A stretch of DNA of 64,000 nucleotides from Alteromonas sp. M12 (GTDB lineage: Bacteria > Pseudomonadota > Gammaproteobacteria > Enterobacterales > Alteromonadaceae): contig NZ_CP144164.1 in NCBI RefSeq assembly GCF_037478005.1, positions 3,720,001 to 3,784,000 on the forward strand. The letters run 5' to 3'. Positions 58,236 through 64,000 of this stretch are shown here, one piece after another; position 1 is the first letter of the stretch; each line of letters begins with the position of its first letter. A program made the position numbers and the translations under genes. The notes beneath the pieces were generated by a model, which worked only from the letters and a program-made list of their open reading frames with translations, ran no database searches and was not told the origin of the DNA.

Positions 58236-58263
58236 GGAAGTTTATTGGTAAATCATGTTCAAG
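58236..58263 (+). promoter_or_regulatory. Possible sigma-E promoter for lptD-surA
   Basis: GGAAGTT (58236-58242), 16 bases, then TCAAG (58259-58263): close to the sigma-E consensus GGAACTT-N16-TCnnA, about 67 bases before lptD. In E. coli this operon belongs to the sigma-E envelope stress regulon. Two mismatches, so tentative. Confidence 0.4.
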
Positions 58264-58329
58264 CACTTAAAATTTACACTTTTAATGTCGATTATCGACC
58301 TCTACACGGCAATTTAACTTAGACCCTGT

Positions 58330-60552
58330 ATGCAAATTAACCAGATCACTTCTTTACTCCTGACCTGCGCTGTCGGGAGTGTTGCAGCTCAAGTTCAGCC
58401 AACCTCCTCCTGTGCAATTAGTACCGAGGATTTTGTTGCTGACCAAACTATTTCAGCCGATCAGATAAGAGTTAAGGCCAATCGTGCCCAAATCAACCAA
58501 AATCGCTACGCCACTTTCGAAGGCGATATCACCATTGATAATGAAAAAGCTCGAATTCTGGCCGACAACGCAACAATAGACAAAGACAAAACGGAATTGA
58601 AAGCCTCGGGGGATGTTAGCTACAACGATGATTTGATGGTAGTGCAAAGTCGCGACGTTAGATTGAATACCACCTCCGGTCAGTTATCAATGAATGATAC
58701 TAAATACCACCTCCGCCAATTTGGTGGCAGAGGTTCTGCGGGTGTCATAGATATCGATCAGCAAGTGGGATTAGAATTAACTGACGTGAGTTATACCACC
58801 TGCCCTGAGGGTTCTGAGGACTGGAAAATAAATGCCAGCAGCATCAAAATTGAAGAGGATGCACTTTGGGGAGAAGCGGTAAACACAGTTTTTTACTTGA
58901 AAGATATTCCTGTTTTTTATTTACCCTATTTCGTTTTTCCAGTCTCAGATCAGCGTCAAACCGGATTGTTGTTTCCCGAAATCACCACTTCGAGCACCAC
59001 AGGTTTAGATTATGAGCAACCGTTTTATTGGAATATTGCGGAAAATTACGATGCGACTTTGACTCCTCGCTTGATGACAGACTTAGGGTTGATGTTAAAA
59101 ACTGAATTCAGGTACCTAACTGATAATAGCAACGGACAAATAAATATTGAATATTTGGACGATGACAAAAGCACAAGTGACAGTGACGCTAGATATTTTT
59201 ATCGATTACTGAACTCCACCAGCATTGGCGATAATTGGAACCTAAATATTGATTACAACGCGTTGAGCGATGATAACTATATCGTCGACTTTGGTTCAGA
59301 TTTTTACAATCGCGCAGATACTCACTTGTATCAAACAATGGCGTTAAACTACTACAGTGATAACTTAGATTTTTCCCTTAGTTTCAGAGATTTTGAAATA
59401 ATAGGCGACCATCCGACAAATTATCGTGCAATGCCCGAATTGAAGTTAAACTATCAAACAGATATGTTTGCCGGCTTGGAATTTCGCATTACTTCAGAAT
59501 TAGCCTATTTTGAGAACCAACAATCTGACTTACCGCAAGCAACAAGATTGCATTTTGCGCCCAGCCTGGCCTTACCGTTACGTGCTCATTGGGGCGAATT
59601 TTTAGCAGAAGCTACCTTGTTTAACACCTATTATCGCCAAGATAATATCGAAGGAACCGAGCTTGCAGAGCGCACTAACCGCTCATTAGCCCAAGGGCGT
59701 TTATTTGGTGCGTTACATTTCGAAAAAGATATTGAGTGGTTTGACAATGAATTGCGGCAAACATTAGAACCAAAAATTCAGTACTTGTATACTAGTTACG
59801 AAGACCAAAACCAAATAGGATTGTATGACACAACTCGCTTATTAAATGACTTTAATGGTTTGTTCCGTGGACAAGAATTTACAGGTCTCGACAGAATTAG
59901 TGACAACAATCAGGTAACGGTAGGTTTAACCACTAGAATTTTAGATGAAAATAGTCGGGAACAATTTGCCCTTAGTTTAGGTCAAATTTTCTATCTCAAA
60001 GATAACCGTGTTGTCGCGGCCAGCAAAGATGAAGATAAATCTGCGTTGGCATCTGAGTTGGATTGGCAAATTGGCAGTAAATGGTTTGCACATTCAGAAA
60101 TACAGATTGCGACTAAAACTGATAAGGTAGAGCGCAGCAGTATTTCATTGGAATATCAATTAAGCGAAGATAAAATATTTCAATTGAATCACAGGTTTGT
60201 GCGTAATTTATCGGGCGAAAAAATTGATCAAATGGGGCTCACTGCGAGCTGGCCATTAGCAAAAAATTGGCATTGGGTCGGTAGATGGTATAAAGATTTA
60301 AACACTCAACGTACCATCGAAACATACACTGGTATTCAGTACGAGTCTTGTTGTTGGGCAATTAGCATTGTTGGACAAAGGTACTTAAGTAACCGATATG
60401 ATGACAGTGGATTAGAAGATACACAGGAATTTGAGACCAGTGTTAATTTGAAATTTAGCTTTAAATTCACCGGTGGTGAAGCACGAACGAGTCGCCGAGA
60501 TATGCTCGAAGATGGTCTTTTTGGTTATCGCCAATCTTACCTGATAAATTAA
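58330..60552 (+). CDS. lptD: LPS-assembly protein LptD
   Basis: Outer-membrane barrel that, with LptE, inserts lipopolysaccharide into the outer leaflet. 740 residues. Signal peptide (SLLLTCAVGSVAA), then the OstA jellyroll domain (about 40-155, FEGDITIDNEKARILADNA) and the C-terminal barrel. Structural cysteines: C28, C158 (YTTCPEGSEDW) and the pair C674/C675 (ESCCWAI), matching the four that form the inter-domain disulfides. First gene of lptD-surA-pdxA-rsmA-apaG. Confidence 0.97.
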   Translation: MQINQITSLLLTCAVGSVAAQVQPTSSCAISTEDFVADQTISADQIRVKANRAQINQNRYATFEGDITIDNEKARILADNATIDKDKTELKASGDVSYNDDLMVVQSRDVRLNTTSGQLSMNDTKYHLRQFGGRGSAGVIDIDQQVGLELTDVSYTTCPEGSEDWKINASSIKIEEDALWGEAVNTVFYLKDIPVFYLPYFVFPVSDQRQTGLLFPEITTSSTTGLDYEQPFYWNIAENYDATLTPRLMTDLGLMLKTEFRYLTDNSNGQINIEYLDDDKSTSDSDARYFYRLLNSTSIGDNWNLNIDYNALSDDNYIVDFGSDFYNRADTHLYQTMALNYYSDNLDFSLSFRDFEIIGDHPTNYRAMPELKLNYQTDMFAGLEFRITSELAYFENQQSDLPQATRLHFAPSLALPLRAHWGEFLAEATLFNTYYRQDNIEGTELAERTNRSLAQGRLFGALHFEKDIEWFDNELRQTLEPKIQYLYTSYEDQNQIGLYDTTRLLNDFNGLFRGQEFTGLDRISDNNQVTVGLTTRILDENSREQFALSLGQIFYLKDNRVVAASKDEDKSALASELDWQIGSKWFAHSEIQIATKTDKVERSSISLEYQLSEDKIFQLNHRFVRNLSGEKIDQMGLTASWPLAKNWHWVGRWYKDLNTQRTIETYTGIQYESCCWAISIVGQRYLSNRYDDSGLEDTQEFETSVNLKFSFKFTGGEARTSRRDMLEDGLFGYRQSYLIN

Positions 60553-60613
60553 TAACAGATATAATGTCCAAATTGAGGGCATTTTCACAACGTTTTGAGT
60601 AAAAGTAATAAAC

Positions 60614-61915
60614 ATGAAATTATTAGTCGTCGCTATAGCTTTAACCACACTTCTTACCTTTCAAAGTGTGGCACAACAGGTTTCGTTAGATAAAGTAGCC
60701 GTTATTGTCGATCAAGGTGTCATTTTAGAAAGTGAAATAGATGCATTGGTAGAACAAGTGAAACGCAATGCAGAAACCAATAATCAAACTTTACCGTCAG
60801 ACCGTGCTCTGCGCACGCAAGCTATTGAAAAATTAGTCACTGATAACTTACAAACTCAAATGGCTGAAAAAATGGGGATACAAATCAGTGATCCTCAACT
60901 TGATCAAACCATTGCCGGCATTGCGTCAAATAACAATTTGTCGATGGAGCAGTTTAGAGCAGCTATTGCCAAAGATGGTATTCCTTTTGAAGTCTATCGT
61001 GAAGACATCCGCAAAGAGCTGATTACCCAAGAAGTTAGACGTGCAAATGTACGCAGAAGAGTTTATATCACACCACAAGAAATCGAAAACCTAGTCAAGT
61101 TAATTGATGAACAAGGCGCAGAACAGGCGGAATACAACTTAGGGCACATTTTGATTGGATTTCCTCCTCAGCCTACAGACGAAGATATTGCAAAAGCGAA
61201 ATCAACCGCAGATAAAGTACTGGAGTTACTCAACAGTGGCTCTGACTTCACACGGATTGCGATAGCCTCTTCTTCTGGTTCAAAAGCACTAGAAGGCGGT
61301 GACTTAGGTTGGATGAACATCAACTCTATGCCAACACTTTTCGCTGAAGCGGTTCAAGATAAAGGCAAAGATGAAATAGTTGGGCCGATTCGAAGTGGTG
61401 CAGGGTTCCATATCTTGAAAGTAAAAGATTTACGTGGAATCGAAGTTGTCAAAGTACAAGAGGTCAACGCTAGACATATTCTAATCAAACCTTCAGTAAT
61501 CTTAAGTGACGAAAAAGCGAAACAAAAATTAGAAGAGTATCGTAAACAAATCATCGCCGGTGATGCTACATTTGAAGAGCTTGCTAAAGAACATTCAGCA
61601 GATCCTGGCTCAGCGATTAAAGGTGGTGAACTAGGATGGAACGATCCAAATATATACGTTCCAGCATTTAGAGATGCTTTAGCTAATTTAGAAGCAGATG
61701 AAATTGGTCAACCTTTCCGCTCTTCACACGGCTGGCACTTAGTACAAATGATTGGTAAACGTGTTGACGATGCGACCGATAAACGTAAAGAAGACAAAGC
61801 TTATCAGCTTATCTTTAATCGTAAATTTTCTGAAGAAACGGATGCTTGGTTAAGGGAAATGCGCGACGCTGCTTACATAGAAGTGTTAGACCCTTCAAAT
61901 GAATTAGGAAGTTAA
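60614..61915 (+). CDS. surA: Periplasmic chaperone/peptidyl-prolyl isomerase SurA
   Basis: 433 residues. Signal peptide ([18 protein letters not shown]), SurA N-domain with [19 protein letters not shown], and two parvulin (PpiC) domains: about 180-280 ([18 protein letters not shown]) and 290-390 ([17 protein letters not shown]). Chaperone for outer-membrane proteins, including LptD upstream. Confidence 0.97.
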   Translation: MKLLVVAIALTTLLTFQSVAQQVSLDKVAVIVDQGVILESEIDALVEQVKRNAETNNQTLPSDRALRTQAIEKLVTDNLQTQMAEKMGIQISDPQLDQTIAGIASNNNLSMEQFRAAIAKDGIPFEVYREDIRKELITQEVRRANVRRRVYITPQEIENLVKLIDEQGAEQAEYNLGHILIGFPPQPTDEDIAKAKSTADKVLELLNSGSDFTRIAIASSSGSKALEGGDLGWMNINSMPTLFAEAVQDKGKDEIVGPIRSGAGFHILKVKDLRGIEVVKVQEVNARHILIKPSVILSDEKAKQKLEEYRKQIIAGDATFEELAKEHSADPGSAIKGGELGWNDPNIYVPAFRDALANLEADEIGQPFRSSHGWHLVQMIGKRVDDATDKRKEDKAYQLIFNRKFSEETDAWLREMRDAAYIEVLDPSNELGS

Positions 61916-61916
61916 A

Positions 61917-62897
61917 TTGCCTTTCAAGATTGCGATCACGCCAGGTGAACCTGCCGGAGTAGGGCCAGATCTGATTATTCAGCTGGCTCAAAATAAATGG
62001 GATGCCCAATTAGTTGTTTTTGCTGACCGTACGATGTTAACCGAACGTGCGGCTATGCTTAACCTACCTTTGACTTTGCTCGACTACAAAAGCGATGTAG
62101 TCCAAGTGCAAGCACCTGGTCAACTGTACATCATCGATATCCCGACCAAATCTAAAGTCGTGGCGGGGCAATTGGACGCCAAAAATGGTTTATACGTTGT
62201 AGAAACATTGCGCCAAGCTTGTGCTAAAAATATGAACCAAGAGTTTGACGCGGTAGTAACAGGTCCAGTAAACAAAGGCATCATCAATGAGGCCGGTATT
62301 TCATTTAGTGGACATACAGAGTATTTTGCTAGTCAATCAAACACCCAAGACGTAGTTATGATGCTATCTACTGAGGGGCTGAGAGTAGTATTGGCTACCA
62401 CTCATATCCCATTAGCCTATGTAGCAAAAGCAATCACTCGAGAAAGACTGCATAAAGTATTACACATTGTGCACACTGATATGAAGCTCAAGTTTGGGAT
62501 ACCCACTCCACATATTTTTGTTTGTGGATTAAATCCCCACGCTGGTGAAGATGGGCATCTAGGACGCGAAGAAATAGATATTATTATTCCAGCGTTAGAT
62601 GAATTACGCGAACAAGGACTTAAAATCACCGGCCCATTGCCAGCAGATACAATGTTTCAAGAAAAGTACATGCAGCAAGCAGACGTTATTTTAACCATGT
62701 TTCATGACCAAGGCTTACCCGTATTGAAATACAAAGGGTTTGGCAAATCAGTTAACACCACCTTGGGTCTCCCCTTCATTCGCACATCTGTTGACCATGG
62801 CACTGCTTTAGATTTAGCTGGAACAGGTGAAGCAAACTCTGGAAGTTTTGAGTGTGCGATTAATGACGCGTTAAAATTGGCAGTAAAACGTATATGA
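61917..62897 (+). CDS. pdxA: 4-hydroxythreonine-4-phosphate dehydrogenase
   Basis: NAD-dependent step of pyridoxal phosphate synthesis. 326 residues from a TTG one base after the surA stop; no ATG is suitably placed. Motifs: [15 protein letters not shown] at the N-terminus, [24 protein letters not shown], metal-binding [12 protein letters not shown] and the [14 protein letters not shown] segment. Its TGA overlaps the rsmA ATG by four bases. Confidence 0.97.
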   Translation: MPFKIAITPGEPAGVGPDLIIQLAQNKWDAQLVVFADRTMLTERAAMLNLPLTLLDYKSDVVQVQAPGQLYIIDIPTKSKVVAGQLDAKNGLYVVETLRQACAKNMNQEFDAVVTGPVNKGIINEAGISFSGHTEYFASQSNTQDVVMMLSTEGLRVVLATTHIPLAYVAKAITRERLHKVLHIVHTDMKLKFGIPTPHIFVCGLNPHAGEDGHLGREEIDIIIPALDELREQGLKITGPLPADTMFQEKYMQQADVILTMFHDQGLPVLKYKGFGKSVNTTLGLPFIRTSVDHGTALDLAGTGEANSGSFECAINDALKLAVKRI

Positions 62898-63697
62898 GTA
62901 AACAACACTTAGGCCACACCGCCCGTAAGCGCTTTGGGCAAAACTTTCTACATGATGCTTACATTATTGATCAGATTGTTTCGGCAATTCATCCCCAAGA
63001 GGGAGAGAATTTAGTTGAAATAGGTCCTGGATTGGCGGCACTTACTGAACCTGTGTGTGAGCACATCAGCAAACTCAATGTAGTCGAACTAGACCGAGAT
63101 TTGGCAAACCGACTCAGATCACATCCATTTATTTCGAAAAAATTGAATGTGATCGAGGCTGATGCACTTAAATTTGATTTCTCCGAATTATGTGATGAGC
63201 AAAATCCACTGCGTGTTTTTGGGAACTTGCCCTATAACATATCAACTCCTCTAATGTTTCATCTTTTCTCTTTTGCTAATAAAATCAAAGATATGCACTT
63301 TATGTTGCAAAAAGAAGTAGTGAATAGATTAGCGGCTAAGGCCGGTGAAAAAAACTATGGCAGATTGTCTGTTATGGCGCAATATCACTGCCAAGTTATT
63401 CCCGTTTTACATGTACCGCCTAGCGCTTTCAATCCTCCTCCGAAGGTCGATTCGGCTGTGGTACGACTGTTACCTCATACCCAAAAACCGGTTGAGGTCA
63501 TCGAACAGAAAATGCTAAACCAAGTGTGCGCTCAAGCATTTAACCAGCGCAGAAAAACTATCCGTAATAGTTTAAAAAAATTAATTGAAGAAAAACAGCT
63601 TGAAGACCTAGGTCTCAATCCTGAGTTAAGAGCAGAAAATCTAAGTCTTGCAGACTTCGCAACCGTGGCCAACTTCCTTTCTCAACAAGAGTCTTAA
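62894..63697 (+). CDS. rsmA: 16S rRNA dimethyladenosine transferase
   Basis: Dimethylates A1518 and A1519 of 16S rRNA; also called KsgA. 267 residues. Motifs: [23 protein letters not shown] (SAM loop), and the catalytic [12 protein letters not shown]. Four-base overlap with pdxA (ATGA). Confidence 0.98.
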   Translation: MSKQHLGHTARKRFGQNFLHDAYIIDQIVSAIHPQEGENLVEIGPGLAALTEPVCEHISKLNVVELDRDLANRLRSHPFISKKLNVIEADALKFDFSELCDEQNPLRVFGNLPYNISTPLMFHLFSFANKIKDMHFMLQKEVVNRLAAKAGEKNYGRLSVMAQYHCQVIPVLHVPPSAFNPPPKVDSAVVRLLPHTQKPVEVIEQKMLNQVCAQAFNQRRKTIRNSLKKLIEEKQLEDLGLNPELRAENLSLADFATVANFLSQQES

Positions 63698-63703
63698 AAA
63701 ATA

Positions 63704-64000
63704 ATGGATGCTAATGATATTTGCATTGATGTGCACACTCAATATCTTGAAGATAGATTTCCTGAAACCGAGGAAAAATATGCGTTTGCGTACAAAATAA
63801 CGATCACTAATAACAGTAAAGATGAAGTTACCCTACTAAATCGCTACTGGTTAATTACTGATGGAAATGGGGATATATCGGAAGTTTCAGGCAAAGGTGT
63901 TGTCGGAGAACAACCGGTAATAAAACCAGGCGAACATTATCAATACACCAGCGGTGCTATTTTAGACACGCCAGTGGGCACTATGCAAGGGCACTACGAA
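63704..64000 (+). CDS. apaG: ApaG protein, partial at the window end
   Basis: Open frame from ATG 63704 to the window edge (99 codons, no stop). The visible part reads CIDVHTQYLEDRF, FAYKITITNNS, LLNRYWLITDGNG, VVGEQPVIKPGEHYQYTSGA and PVGTMQGHYE, the fibronectin-III-like ApaG (DUF525) domain. Position after rsmA, before the expected apaH, is conserved. About 25 residues should be missing. Confidence 0.94.
   Translation, partial: MDANDICIDVHTQYLEDRFPETEEKYAFAYKITITNNSKDEVTLLNRYWLITDGNGDISEVSGKGVVGEQPVIKPGEHYQYTSGAILDTPVGTMQGHYE

Overview
This window looks like the chromosome of a marine gammaproteobacterium of the order Alteromonadales, close to Alteromonas, Glaciecola or Paraglaciecola. That placement is an inference from AT-leaning DNA, protein sequence character and gene order: ygfB-pepP-ubiH-ubiI beside 6S RNA and fau; ampD-ampE-pdhR-aceE-aceF-lpdA; pilA-pilC-pilD-coaE-zapD-yacG; xerD-dsbC-recJ; and lptD-surA-pdxA-rsmA-apaG. 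Nearly all the DNA is housekeeping sequence. No phage, transposase, tRNA, rRNA operon or CRISPR array was seen.

Layout. 0-4.8 kb is the end of a defence locus: the C-terminus of a probable DarG-type antitoxin, a type I restriction subunit (hsdR), a YgjP-like metallopeptidase and a decayed metallophosphoesterase gene. 5-9.6 kb (minus strand) is the glycine cleavage operon gcvT-gcvH-gcvP with a divergent LysR regulator. 10.6-11.36 kb is a dense array of REP-type palindromes. 11.4-14.1 kb holds a secreted M24 peptidase-like protein and an unknown exported protein. 14.1-18.5 kb is ygfB-pepP-ubiH-ubiI (ubiquinone synthesis), then 6S RNA. 19.2-24.6 kb has an unknown gene, a ribokinase plus nucleoside hydrolase pair, fau, rpiA and serA. 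24.8-29.6 kb is envelope proteins (a cupredoxin, a beta-barrel protein, two DUF481 paralogues) and an HDOD protein. 29.8-33 kb is a wax ester synthase/acyltransferase with two alpha/beta hydrolases. 34-42.9 kb is lpdA, aceF, aceE, pdhR, ampE and ampD. 42.9-49.1 kb is a retropepsin-like protease, nadC, type IV pilus genes, coaE, zapD and yacG. 49.1-58.2 kb (minus strand) is recJ, dsbC, xerD, a Sel1-repeat lipoprotein, djlA, murU and amgK. 58.3-64 kb is lptD-surA-pdxA-rsmA and the start of apaG.

Main oddities. (1) Ten copies of a GTAG-hairpin REP unit on the minus strand are interleaved with six related GTAG-hairpins on the plus strand, forming REPIN-like inverted pairs. (2) Four apparent one-base frameshifts lie within about 3 kb (51.66-54.67 kb) and break dsbC, xerD and twice a Sel1 lipoprotein gene; three fit loss of one base from a homopolymer, which suggests consensus error or a decaying tract. 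(3) pilB is missing between pilA and pilC, and zapA is missing beside 6S RNA, where a nucleoside-salvage module sits instead. (4) Candidate regulatory sites were read by eye: a PdhR box before pdhR, a tandem met-box-like site before serA, a MerR-type operator-like dyad before the cupredoxin gene, and a sigma-E-like promoter before lptD. I found no clearly undescribed multi-gene system; the REP array and the frameshift cluster are the best targets for a second look.
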